From Gracilaria gracilis (taxonomy: Eukaryota; Rhodophyta; Florideophyceae; Gracilariales; Gracilariaceae): 64,000 bases of DNA. This document shows, in pieces, positions 41,709 through 52,952 of the stretch. A model generated the notes under the pieces. That model searched no databases and was not told the origin of the DNA. It saw nothing but the letters and a program-made list of their open reading frames with translations. The translations under genes and the position numbers were made by a program. Each line of letters opens with the position of its first letter. Positions within the stretch are counted from its first letter, which is position 1. The stretch is from NCBI GenBank assembly GCA_030374805.1, contig JARGSG010000189.1, forward strand, positions 1,364,001 to 1,428,000, in the 5' to 3' direction.

Positions 41709-44700
41709 TTAGATTAGCATCAGTACAACTAGGGGAAGGTGCTTCCTGTGAAGGAGCAATTGTAATCCTCTCGGGTGGTACGTAGTCCGGGTCGTCACCC
41801 TGTGCGTCATCATTAACCTGAATGGGTATTTCATTTTCCCGAGGCTAAGTTCCCGGGGCAGCCGCTTGTGGGTCACGCGCGGATTCTCCGCGTTCCTTTC
41901 TGGTCTGAACCGTTCGAGGTGCGACCGTGATTCGGTCAAGAGATATTGTATTCTCTATACCATCTTGGTTCCCCATCACCGTGTGATCGGTCAATCGAGC
42001 TACCTTGAAAGGTCCCGATGATTTCGGAAGAAGCTTGGAATTGATATCCATATCAATAGCTTCATCATCGGCTTCATTACCCGGTCGTGGTTTAGCTCCT
42101 TTTGAAGGGTGGTCAATAAAGACATATTGACCCGGCGTAGCCGTTACCACTTTGGTTACCTTTCAGTCGTAGTCCTCTTTGTACCGCTTCTGGTAGGCTG
42201 TGAGCTTGCTCTCAGCATACTTGAAAGCACGCCTCAACTTTAAAAGGTTATTCCGTTTGACCTGTGATGGTGTGAGCGCTCCGGCGGCTTCTTGTCCTAA
42301 TGGGTCCCCTTCAACAACAATACCTGGTGGGTGTCTTGACAATATCAGATCGAATCGCGTAGTTTGCGTCCGTCGTTGAACCTAAAAGTTATATGCATAC
42401 GCCAAGGGCTGAAAGAGTTCGTCACAACCAGTTTGGTGTTGTTCTGTATAGTGGCATAACCTAGATACCAGCGTTCGGTTAAAGCGCGCCACTTGCCCGT
42501 TCGTTTGCGGATGATAGGCAGTGGCGAAGTAGTGCTTGATACCTAAGAGGATTCAAACAGCTCCAAAGAACTGCGGAGCTAAGTTCAAACCATTGTTGGT
42601 GAGTAGATAAAGCGGTGCACCATACGGGTAAATCCAATTGTTCAAGAACTTCAGCGCAAGGGTTGTAGATTTTGTGTCCTTCAAGGGTATTGCTCGCGTG
42701 AGCTTTGAAAACGTGTCGGTGATTATGATGATGTACTAATATTTCCTTGTGGTTTTCGGCACTGGCCCTAGAAGGTCTGTTGCTACGAAGTCAAGAGGAC
42801 CCGCAGCCGGGAATAGTTTCAAGTATTTCCTGTGCCTGCGGAGACCTCCACAAGTTCGTACGCATGATTCGCACTGACTTACAAAGTTATAGATAATGAA
42901 CCATATGGGGCCAATAATACCCTTGCCTCAAGGTGTAGTATATTATCGTACCTCCAGGGTGTCCTGATAGTCTTGGGTAGTGGGCACGATACAGCACCCT
43001 AGGGCGCAGCACCTTGGGCACCATCTTTTGAAGGGAAACACCGATGGAAGCTCGCCTGAGAAGGAAATCATTCCGGTCGACGTCAAAATCTGAGTCATTC
43101 ATACCTAATTGGTGCATGAGAAAGCGGCAATAAACATCGTTTGCTTGTTTTCTCAAAAAATTCTTCAGAGGTAATCGGCATGACGTCTGTTTCCTCAAGG
43201 GCAAGTATTTCGCTAGCGATGGCGTCAGTAAACCACGTATCGTCTTCGGGTAAAGTCCAGTAACCTTCTAAGGTATCATTCTCACCAACAGGCTCTGTAG
43301 AGATGATGAATCATGTACTATCATCTTCTACCGGCTCGGTATCCAGACCCTCTGTGGTAATACGAGACATAGCGTCTGCAACAGTATGCTTTATATCTGG
43401 ACGGTACTGCACGTTGTACTCGAACTCTGACAGTCTTAAACGCCATCGGTAAAGGCTACCCGATGCGTCAGCGAGACCGAGTTTCCATCCCCGGGCGTGA
43501 TGCTCGGTTCGAAGCGTAAACCTTTCACTATATAGGTAGAGACGGAGCATTAGCATGCCCCAGACCACAGCTAGACACTCCTTTCCGGTTGTTGTGTATT
43601 CCTTTTCTGCAGTGTGGAGAGCACGACTCTAGTACTCTATAGGTAGTTTATCGCCGTTTTATTGCTGCTGCATAAGACAACAACCAATTTGAGAATCCGA
43701 AGCGTCGGTATCCAATGTGTATCGTAAACCAGCTTTGGGTAGCGCCAAGATGGGAGGTGTCAAGAACTCGTGTTTCAGCGCCTCGAACGCATCCATCTCC
43801 TCGTTTGAAAGAAATTCAAACCTTGTAGTTTGGCCCTTCAATAGTTTCCTGTTGAGAGGAGCCGCTCTCTTGGCGAATCTCTTGATAAACCGGCGGTACA
43901 TATTGCACAAACCTATAAAGGATCGAATTTCCGTTTGGGACGTGGGTGCTTACGCCTCCTGCAGAGCCCGGATATTCCGCGGCGTCACTTCCAACCTTCC
44001 AGGGCTGATAATATGACTGAGATATTCTACCTCTTGGGTGAAGAATTCGCACTTGCGGAGCTTCAGCGCTACTCCAGATTCTCTCAAAAGGCTTAGAACT
44101 TCCCGCATATGGTGGAAGTGTTCCCCTACCGTTCTGGAATATATGATTACATCATCGATGTACACCAGAGCGGTTCTCCACTTCACCTTTGAAAGGATTA
44201 CATCTAACGCCCTCTGAAAGGTAGCCGGCGCATTTCGTAAGCCGTAAGGCATACGCGTCAAGCGGAGTAACCCAGCGTGGCAAGTAAACGTTGTTTTTCT
44301 GTTGTATTTTTCCCTGATAGGTACCTTGCCAATAACCCCAATTGGCATCGAGCGTACTAAAAATCTTGGAAATGCCCAACGAATCTATACACTCGTCCAT
44401 TCTAGGTATTGGGTACGAATCCCTGATGGTCATACTATTCAGTCTTCTGTAGTCCACACAGAACCGCATACGGGTACCATTCTTATTTGTGACCAGAACC
44501 ACAGAGCTGGCCCAGTCCGCAGTTGCTGGTTCTATGACACCTTCACGGAGCAATCTCTCGACCTCATTGAGCTCAACCTTACGGGCTTTTGGACCTGCTC
44601 GGTAAGGCTGCTGGTATATGGGTTTCCAGCCAGGCACCATATCAATACGGTGCTCTGTAGCCTCTATATGGCCTAACCGGCCAGACCACATGGGTTCAAA

Positions 44701-45600
44701 TTCTTCTAAGAGACTGAGGATCCGGTTTCGGGGAGCCTGATTCTCCGCTTCGATCTGGACTTCCTCTCTCCAATTCCGCACTGGGCCCAGTTTCATGGTC
44801 TTTTCCTGATTTCCAACCTTAAAGGTATCGGCAATCTTCTGTTCCATTGTGGTATTTGTCGATAACAGGGGCGCACATGCGGGATATGGCGCATCTATTC
44901 CTGTCTCTTCCTTAGAGGTGGCGACCTCGCCCAGCCCATTAGGTGAGACTTTGAAACCCCCTTGTGGTGCCGGCAGTGCAATTCCAATAGTTGTATACTT
45001 GGGTAAATTAACAATATGATGGCTAAAGTTACTCAAGTACAACTTGAAGGTTTGATTAGGGATGTTGTCAATGATTCCGTTTGCCATCAAGGCGAGATGT
45101 CTCTCTGCTAACCTAAGATGATTCCGTGGCATTACCAATTCTGGTATCGCGCATGAGGCACCCACTACTATTTGGGTCATAGCCGGGATTGAAACCAATT
45201 TGGTGAGCCGTATCTTGTTTGAGACTGTTTCGGTGGGTATATTGGACCTCGGCTTCTGACGCCAACCATTTTTGTCTGCAAGTTGCCTAGTATGGCAATA
45301 CGAACACCTTGGAGGAGAGCGACCGTTCGGGACCCTGGCAAAATTGCCTTGACATGTTTGTCAATAAAGTTGGTCCCGAGGATACAGTCGGTCTCCAGAC
45401 GATCCACCAGAAAGAAATTGAGCTTCACTTTCAAGGTTCCAAGTTGTACCACGGTAGTCAACATTCCTGTAAAGTGCAGTGGGCGCTCGTTAGCTTCCAC
45501 CAATGGGTTGATAGTCGGGGCAGGCTGAATATTCCGCAAAAACGCATCGGGTATGACGCGAACGTTTAGAACATTTGGGCAGGCGCCGGTATCAAGTACA
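41709..45600 (-). pseudogene. pol-like region: protease, reverse transcriptase, RNase H, integrase
   Basis: Parts in order on the minus strand: a retroviral-type protease segment (FFLVDRLETDCILGTNFIDK, about 45,200-45,600); reverse transcriptase (about 43,950-44,700, with FCVDYRRLNS and the YIDD box); RNase H (about 43,310-43,910, with YRPDIKHTVADAMSR); integrase (about 41,850-43,200, beginning with an H-H zinc-type segment, YPRLSGHPGG). RT-RNase H before integrase defines Ty3/Gypsy. Fossil; broken in several places. Confidence 0.9.
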
Positions 45601-45756
45601 CACGCAACGGGAACCTGTAGTTAATTAAGAAAGCTTACTGAAGTATTAACTTTATAGTTATCGTACTTCATCAGACAAGACACATTGGGTACATCTGATT
45701 CTTTTTTTCCCTGTCCGGTATCGACGGGCCTGCCAATTCACGGTTAGGGATGGCCT

Positions 45757-47927
45757 CTAAGCTAACCGTTCGGTGTTTTCCTGCTCCTCCTGAGCGGAAC
45801 TGTCCTCCTCCAAGATTGGTTTTTCCTCGACGAGATGAACCTGAGATGGTGATGGTTGAGCTTGTACCCTCTTTCCAGATCCATATAGGTTACGGTGGTT
45901 TTGCTGCCTGGCACTGATCAGATGTTCGCGCACCCCTGGGGGTATTTTGTCACATCTGTTTGCCAGATGGTCTGGCGATAAAGGGAGCCAGCAAACTAAG
46001 TCGCCTGTAGGGGCATCACGCATTGCCATAGAGGGAGGCCTGGTAACCGGATTGGTCGATGCTGTAGCATAGGAGGATCCTTGCGAACCACCCATTGAGG
46101 TTTGTTGAGTGCTCGCCGCACTTGGTGGCGACCTCACCGAAGCCGGTGGTACTGTTGATGACCAATTACCAATAGACGTGGCTCGTGACTGAGCCTGCGG
46201 CGCAGTCACGAGATGAACCCCCATCCCTGTTGGTACGCGAATGAGCGGATGACACTCTGAGGTAGGGCTCTCTTCTAGCTCCAATACCGGCCATTTTGGC
46301 TTGTACTTTGAGGTGTACGACGCCGACGGCTTCTTTCCATGACGGAGAGTGTCGCCGATCCATTTGGCATAACGGACAAGCCCATCGTAGTCCACCTTAT
46401 AGTTGTTCGCCAGGTAGTTTCGTACCGGCGAACGGATCGTCTTGTCGAAATTGTCGGCAAAGAGCGACTTTAACCTACTACTGGTAAAGACATCACCGCA
46501 TGGGGTGGCCAGATTCCAAAGGCCCAACTAGAATTCCATTTCGGTTTGGCTAGAGCGCTGGCGATATGCCTGCACCACAGCGTAACTTCTTGGAAAACCT
46601 CATCGGTAGCGTAAGTTTCCAGCATGAAATTAACCATTTCTGGGTACGTCTCTAACATCCCTGTTCCCTCTCCATCAACCGCCAGGGTATATCTACGAAG
46701 CCTGCCTTGCAGCAAGTGGTAAGCTTGACCTTTAAGGTAAAATTGGAATAACCACATGGCAGCACCTTCGAAAAATCCATTTTGGTCGCATGAAATCTTG
46801 AACTTCTGCAGAAACTAAATTACCGCAATGGGATCATCACCTGCGAAAGGTAGTATCACCCATCTGGAATCTGAGCTTCTTCTGGTGTTTGGTGATCTTC
46901 TGCGCAACCTCTCGGGTGTAAGCAGGGGATCGGTTCCTCAACCGATATGAACTATAATAACCGCTTTGGTGAACATATCGTTCAGCGGCTGACGCACCTC
47001 TAGGGTTGTATCGGTGTACAAATCCGAGTCGGACGACTCGTACAGTTTTTTCTTACCTTTACGGTTTCTCTTTGACGACTTTTTCGCCAATCTCTTCGGT
47101 TTCTTCTTGTGTCTACCTATACGGTCACCATCCGACGATGAACCAGAATCGGTATCGGAGCCCGAGGAATTGGGGTCAGAGTCGTAGCCACGAATCTTTC
47201 CCTTCTTCCTCTTCCTTTCTTTACCCTTGCGGTTTCTCCTTCGTCGCCTCTCTTCTGGGTCAGACGAATCGTTCTCAGGTCTACCAATTTTGGTGTCCTT
47301 TCGAACCTTACCTTCAACGGGAGGCAAGTACACGTCTCGACGGCCCATCTCCATATGGCCCTTTTGACCTTTCCCTAAACCTTGTAGGTACGCACTATCG
47401 GCTTGAATTGGCTCGATTGATGCGCAAGAACCTGCGGGAATCCCTAGTGGTATGCGCGTAACCATACTCACCCCAGAGGTTTTGGCTTCCGCCATTCCTT
47501 CAGAAACCCAAAGGTCTTCAACCACTCGGTAGATATGCTCCCGGGCACCCGTTAAGATATATGTTGCAACCAATTCAGGTATGCACTGAGAGAGGTCGTG
47601 CACTGTTCGATCACCCACCGAACTGGTGACGGCGTCTATGTCCATAGAGATCATAGCTTCAATAACCGTAGCGATGAAAAGAGCTTTCGCTCGATCTTCC
47701 AATTGGGGCCAAAGGTCCTCAACCGTTGTCGGCAATTCTTTAATAGGACCAGGAGCCAACGGCGGCTGAGTGCCCATATCCTTTGAGGTTCCGGCCCGAG
47801 ATTGCCGAAGCAGCTCCTTGGGATTATCCAGTATTGGTTTGGCGGCCGAAGCCGCACCAGAACCTTTGTGACTAGGTGGCGCGCTAAAGCCACGAGTAGT
47901 CCTTGTACGTCTTTCCATAGTGACCAA
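45757..47927 (-). pseudogene. gag-like region of the LTR element
   Basis: Starts MVTMERRTRTTRGFSAPPS. A helical part (EDRAKALFIATVIEAMISMD) is followed by a very basic, Lys/Arg-rich and Ser/Asp-repeat stretch, then a retrotransposon-gag-like segment (FADNFDKTIRSPVRNYLANN, VRYAKWIGDTLRHGKKP). Gag proteins form the intracellular particle in this family. Fossil; broken. Confidence 0.7.
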
Positions 47928-48064
47928 TAGTGGTATCTAATTGCTTCGCAAGTATTCCTACGAAACCAAATAGGTGTGTGAACTTCCAAAATTCTCTCGA
48001 AAGTCGTCCGTTCCCCAGTGAAGGTACGAAAAAACCGAGAAATTTCTAATTTGGGAGACTAAAA

Positions 48065-48565
48065 TGTCGTACAAATACCGATAAGGTGTGGGGTCCGCCT
48101 GGTAGAGGGAGCGCGCGAGGGCTCAACATAAAGGGGAAAAACACACAACCAATATGGTAGTAGGGCACCTGAAACCCGCAGGGGCAAACGGCTAGGCAAC
48201 TAGTCTAGACTGTGTAGGTGTACGATAGTAGAAGTCGACGGGCGATAACACCTGAATAGTAATAGAGAAGCAAGCGACCAAGATGGTATAGTTACTGCTC
48301 TAATGGTGCCTGATTTTACAATACCCGAGGGGGAAAGCGAGGTGCACCACAATTTATACAAGATGCACAGACGCCGATCTCCCATGCAGGCATGACGTCA
48401 TCAGCTGCACCAATGACCTACTCTCATGGGCCAGCAATGTTAAGCTAAACTAAATTAGAAACTAGAAAGTATAAAATTGAGAATACCAATTGGGTGAAGT
48501 GCAGCCAGCAAGGCGGACAAGGAGGCCCACGTGGCGCCAAACCACTTAGGTCTAATTGTTATACA
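48065..48565 (-). repeat. 5' LTR
   Basis: 501 bp from TGTATAACAATTAG to TTGTACGACA on the minus strand. Contains four ACC-N5-GGT sites (48077, 48148, 48277, 48485) and a TGACGTCA element (about 48392) that could act as a bZIP-type site, with TATA-like ATTTATAC near 48352. Confidence 0.9.
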
Positions 48566-49442
48566 AGAGGCGAAATGGAAAATCGCCAAACGAGCCGCAC
48601 TGCGGAGTACAGGCTCGTGGGAGCGAAAAATAATCTCGAGAAAAAAAGGTCAAACCTGTAAAACAGGGCGAAGTATAGCAAAGCCGTGAGACGGAAAACA
48701 GAAAATTTAAACAAACGAATCGTCAATGAGATGCCGAAACGACGGATTGGTGAATCTCAGTAACGGAGGTAAATAACACGTCCGAATAGGTGGCGGTGTT
48801 CCCTGGGAATGGGGGGGAAGACCGTGCGCAAGCGAAACTCAAGATAAATCCAAAGCCTCGTTGAGGTTCACTTCCCGTACAGTGGTGGCAAGTGCGGCCA
48901 CTTATATACGGCTAACAAATATCCATTAAAATATGAAAGTAACCGGCACGCTGGCCAACACTATCCACGTGTACCCCGTGGCACTCTTGCAATGGCGCAT
49001 CCGGTAATCGGGCGCGGGCACACACGTGTCACGCTAATCATACCCTTCGTAGGCGGATGCCTAATCCGGGACAGAAAGCCAAATAGACTTCATAATAATA
49101 GGAAGTTCAGCCGAAAATAACAACAGATATATGAGTGGCAACCCCCTCAGTCCCTGCCAAGCGCAATTGCTCTACACCTTTGCCCTCTTCTTCCAATGGT
49201 CGTATCGCGAATTACTAACCTCCGGGTGTGGGCCCAAGTCTCGGGCGCATCCGCCAATACTTCTCGGTGGTTTTAGAAAGAAGTTCCAGGGAATGTATGT
49301 AGTGTCTCACCCCCTTCCAATATTTAAATTCAGTACTTCCGATAGGAAATTCCTATAATGGCACCGAAAAGAATTTGCACAGTAATCAGGATGCCGCAAG
49401 TGGCACCGGCTCGAGGATAGTGAGAAATTCAGCTGGGGGAGT
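48566..49442. other. Stretch without recognised gene
   Basis: About 880 bp right of the 5' LTR. It contains CACGTG (48967) and ACACGTGT (49022) sites and no frame that I can support. It could be host intergenic DNA that received the LTR element. Confidence 0.4.
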
Positions 49443-49772
49443 GTGGTACCGAGAGCGGGTTTGACGGGGGTCAGCAAACGTCCTCGAAACAGGGCAGAAG
49501 ATGAGGCACTCGTTAATCACATTCGAGATTTCTGTATGGAACCGAAGAGAACAAATGTCCCCCTACCTGAAAACAGGGTGGTTCTTGAGGGATTGAAGGC
49601 GACCATTGTATCTTTCACTGGGGAGGTGCAGATGCAACGTGAAACAAGCAGAGAAGAAGAACGAAGCAATCGATCATCCGGTGTGGAAAACTTAAAGAAA
49701 AGACACGATGAGTTGTTGGAATTGCTGATGCAAATCAGGAACATTCCTCGCTTTGCAAGTCAAGGACAATAA
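49443..49772 (+). CDS. Small hypothetical protein with coiled-coil end
   Basis: 109 codons, MVPRAGLTGVSKRPRNRAED to FASQGQ. The first half is basic, the second forms an amphipathic helix (ENLKKRHDELLELLMQI). No family recognised. It may be a first exon or the front of a larger broken gene with the frames at 49955-50900, all on the same strand. Confidence 0.35.
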   Translation: MVPRAGLTGVSKRPRNRAEDEALVNHIRDFCMEPKRTNVPLPENRVVLEGLKATIVSFTGEVQMQRETSREEERSNRSSGVENLKKRHDELLELLMQIRNIPRFASQGQ

Positions 49773-49954
49773 TAGAAAGAGAATGGAACTGATGCAGCGA
49801 AGGTTCGTTCACTGCTTTTCATGCCCTGCGTCAGACATGTTCCTAACATCAATTTCGTTCCCATCTCTCTAATAGAAGTGCAAAGTGGCTGAGGTGAGTA
49901 TCGTCATACACCCTCTCTAGTACGGAAACGGATTTAATTCCATTTTACTTACTG

Positions 49955-50860
49955 ATGTCCGTCTTCCTCTCAAATGATACAAAGATGTATGCGAAACTAC
50001 AAGTAACCATTAAGGTTATAGATCCTTCCAGCGGTGAGAATTTATACGAAGGAATGGGAGGAAACTCCTCTCAACCTAGCAAATTAAGTTTTAATGCCGC
50101 TCACTTTGTTAACAGCGCAACGGCCACCGACTCACAGATACAGAAGTTTTCGAAAACAAAAATAAGCAGGGATGGAAAGCACGCAAACACTGAGCAGGAA
50201 ATGTACTCTGTTCCCTCTCCAGCCATTGGAAGGACGCTTGAACCTCTACGTAAAGAGATGGTATGTGCAACTATTTACTCCAATCCAACTGGAGTGCTTG
50301 CGGGTCTAACACGACGATTGCTTACTCAATTACATGTTGGCGCTTTCAAATCCAGGATTCTGGAAGAGTCCGTACTTTATGTGTTCAATAACGAGTTTTT
50401 TTTCAAAACAAACTATAAAAGAAGGTGAATCAGACGACGAAGGTGGTGATGAAGAAGGAAATGTACGTCGCAAGGCGGCATAGCATTTTGTTTTCTCCGG
50501 TTGTTTCAAAACTGAATCTGAATTTGATTTGGGTTGGACTGCGGCGTAAAGAGCTGTTTGAAGGAAGTGCCGCGCACAGTTTAACATATATTTCCCGATC
50601 ACTAAAGATTCTGGCTATCATGATATTCCGAAGACGCTATTGGGGGGAACAACCGTTGAGGAGGGAACGAAAATTATTGTTTACACCCTTCGCCTTCTGC
50701 ATATGAAAACTTGGAAGCACTTTCAAGATCTATGAGTTGGAGATAGAAGTGCACTTAAAGCAGCTCACGGTCCGGAATGGGCTAAGGAAGATAAGACATT
50801 GAATCGTACTTTACAATCGTTGGTAGATGACGAATATTCTGAGGCCAACTTATGCTAAAC
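49955..50860 (+). pseudogene. Unrecognised decayed gene
   Basis: A 157-codon frame (49955-50428, MSVFLSNDTKMYAKLQ) is followed in other frames by protein-like sequence: ESDDEGGDEEGNVRRKA, YFPITKDSGYHDIPKTLLGG and DKTLNRTLQSLVDDEYSEAN up to about 50857. The order acidic stretch then mixed domain reads like one protein broken by several stops and frame changes. No known motif; may be transposon-derived. Confidence 0.35.
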
Positions 50861-52036
50861 AGGATTGATTGTAACAAAATTGTTTTACGATGGGGAAATC
50901 ATTCGTCTGAAAGATGTGTTTTGAAATTTATGGGTCAGCGTTACTTATTAAGTATTTGAACATCAAAGTTACTCTTACAAGGGCTTGCAAGAGATCGGAT
51001 GAATTTTCACGGTTCGGCACTGTCTGTCTTATGGAATGGTTTTTATGAAGTAAATGTGTTGAACGCTTTCGGATTAAGTTTTATCAATTCAGAATCTCTA
51101 CAAAGCTGCGTCTGCTATTAAAAACGTAGGGGTTTTTGAATGTAGATTAGATGGGGCACAAATGAACGATGTGATACTGTGTGAGAAGTGAGGTTGTCTC
51201 ACGGACCCTCGAAAAGAGTGCGGGACTAGGGTGTGTGTTACAATACCCCTGAGAGGCGGAAAATTTGCTTTACAAAAGACTCTGATTTGGAGCATGTATT
51301 AGCCCTTCAATAGAGAGGGCTTTGGATGTCTGTTTAACCGTGTCTAGCTGTTTCTATGGGAAGCTTCACGTTTTTTAAAAGAAAGCCCATATTCTGGGGT
51401 AGCAATGTGCATGGTAGAGTCGGTCGCTAGGCGAGTGGGGAAGGCGAGCGGGGCTGGCGAGAGAAAAGGGACCAAGGACCAGCAGAAATAAGAAGAGTGT
51501 TCTCTTTCCGAAAGAGAACACTCTTACGAGTCGTTCGTGGCTACCCCGGGACTTGCGCAGGGTCTGCGGAGTCCCTTTGTTTCAATGTAGTGAATTTAGG
51601 CGTGCTTCTGGTGCGGAGGCGTGCCGGAGCTCAGAGTGATAGGGCCCCTCGAAGGGCTTGCGCGCGCGCGCGCGTAGTGACGGCTGAATTATGGAGGCCC
51701 ACAGCGAGCGGCTGGGCCTAATGCCATGTACAGCTGTCCACCCTCCCCCCTCCCCCCCCGTTGCTCTGGAATGCATTCTAGAGCAGAAAAACGGTAAAAA
51801 ATTATTTTGGCACGCGCCAGCTTCCAGCCAGCTGGCAGTGACCGGGCTGGTATTTCATGGCGCGCGCTACAACGCAAGCGCCCTGCCTTTTGCTAGACCT
51901 ACTGCGCTTGCAAAGCTACACCTGTGTTGCGGCTCGGTTGTCTTCATCGCGCGCGCCCGTTGAATGGCTCAAAAGTCTACAGACTTTGCTGTGGCTTGGA
52001 GGGCATGCGTTGCGGAGAAGGTACGGTACTGACTAC
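50861..52036. other. Stretch without recognised gene; composition shifts
   Basis: To about 51,400 it is AT-rich. From 51,400 to 52,000 it is GC-rich, with (CG)6 at 51661-51672, a C-run region at 51741-51760 and a strong hairpin (51493-51525). No protein recognised on either strand. Confidence 0.4.
51493..51525. repeat. Perfect 15-bp hairpin with 3-base loop
   Basis: AAGAGTGTTCTCTTT (51493-51507), loop CCG, then its exact reverse complement (51511-51525). Not a bacterial-type terminator context (no T-tract). Function unknown. Confidence 0.9.
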
Positions 52037-52064
52037 TACGTCGGTGTTATCAAAATGCTAGTTT
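52037..52064 (+). repeat. Left terminal inverted repeat of copy 1
   Basis: TACGTCGGTGTTATC, then AAAATGCTAGTTT. Same left end as copy 2 (60658-60685). Confidence 0.9.
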
Positions 52065-52444
52065 TCGTGTCAAAAATGACCGAATTAAAATGATTGAAAA
52101 ACCAGTGAATTTATCCCAGTTTGAAAATACGTAATAACCCGAAATATTTCCATCTCCCACTTGTGCTAGTTTGTGTGGAAAGAATCATTCATGACTATTT
52201 CCATTATTGCTAGTTTGGATGGCAGACGAGCTACCATTTTACTTCCGTTCATGTTAGTTTTCGAACGCATTGTAAGTGTGTAAATGGGACATATTTGGAA
52301 CTAGGGCGACAAACGGGGATATATATACATAGATAACTCCTTGTGAATTTCGATCAGAAGAATACAAACCCATGAAATAGGAATTCTCTGTAGACATTTA
52401 ACACATCTATTGAACACACCGCATATCAGCCATTTACTCTATCA

Positions 52445-52759
52445 CTATTGATACACCTTGGAATCACGTGCAAACTTCTCCACCATTCCGCTCCACTGAT
52501 CGTTCGATATATTAATCTCCATGCTACGTACCCCTTCTCTCCCCCAGCAGCGCACACCGCTCCCCGCCATGCCTAATTGCTGCTTTGAAGACACCTCCTT
52601 CTCTATCGCATCATTTCTGCCATTCAAAGGCACGAAAGAAGGTCCCCCTACCGTCTCACCGCCGATAAGCGTTTCCTCCCCCCCGTTGGTGTCCTCTCCA
52701 GATTTGCCAACGCACAAAGCGTCACAAGGCCATCCCCTAACTACAAACACCACCTTCAT
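52445..52759 (-). CDS. Small conserved gene near left end of copy 1
   Basis: 104 codons starting MKVVFVVRGWPCDALC. Copy 2 has a relative at 61164-61364 (MKVAVVVRGWPCDALC) that shares the start and the EE/GGE-T-x-GG-PSF middle, so the start is likely right and the frame is real. The tail (NDQWSGMVEKFARDSK) is found only here. The start loosely resembles that of the coiled-coil gene at 32752 (AVVRGGRDESCC). No domain recognised. Confidence 0.45.
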   Translation of the reverse strand: MKVVFVVRGWPCDALCVGKSGEDTNGGEETLIGGETVGGPSFVPLNGRNDAIEKEVSSKQQLGMAGSGVRCWGREGVRSMEINISNDQWSGMVEKFARDSKVYQ

Positions 52760-52952
52760 CCCCTCCCTCCAATCGCCCTTCCGACAACATCCCCATCGCT
52801 GACGATGACTACTACCACCAGCAACAGCTGTTTCTCCCCCTCCACACCCACCAGGCCTACTACATCTTCAGCATCCCCGTCTGCTCTCTCCCCCTGCCCA
52901 CCACTTCCCCCGCCCCCCTTTCCCACTGATTAATAACCACCACCTTGAACGC

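Larger units (their letters stand above)
37850..48565 (-). mobile_element. Ty3/Gypsy-type LTR retrotransposon, old and broken, about 10.7 kb
   Basis: Two LTRs in the same orientation (about 37850-38346 and 48065-48565) bound an internal region with gag-like, protease, reverse transcriptase, RNase H and integrase parts in that order on the minus strand, the order of Ty3/Gypsy. A polypurine tract (reverse complement of CCCCCTTCCT, 38349-38358) lies directly next to the 3' LTR. By eye the LTRs differ at around one base in ten, suggesting an old insertion. The element is broken in many places, probably more than ten. A long antisense coding-like region lies between integrase and the 3' LTR. I found no matching 5-bp flank duplication. 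Confidence 0.9.

Noticed and set aside
37840-48575. A 5-bp target duplication for the full LTR element
   Set aside because: Flanks next to 37850 and 48565 do not match; the 3' LTR outer end is altered, so the true edge is uncertain.
51661-51672. (CG)6 as a Z-DNA or CpG-island signal
   Set aside because: A single short run in a GC-rich patch with no gene start I can support; not enough to call.
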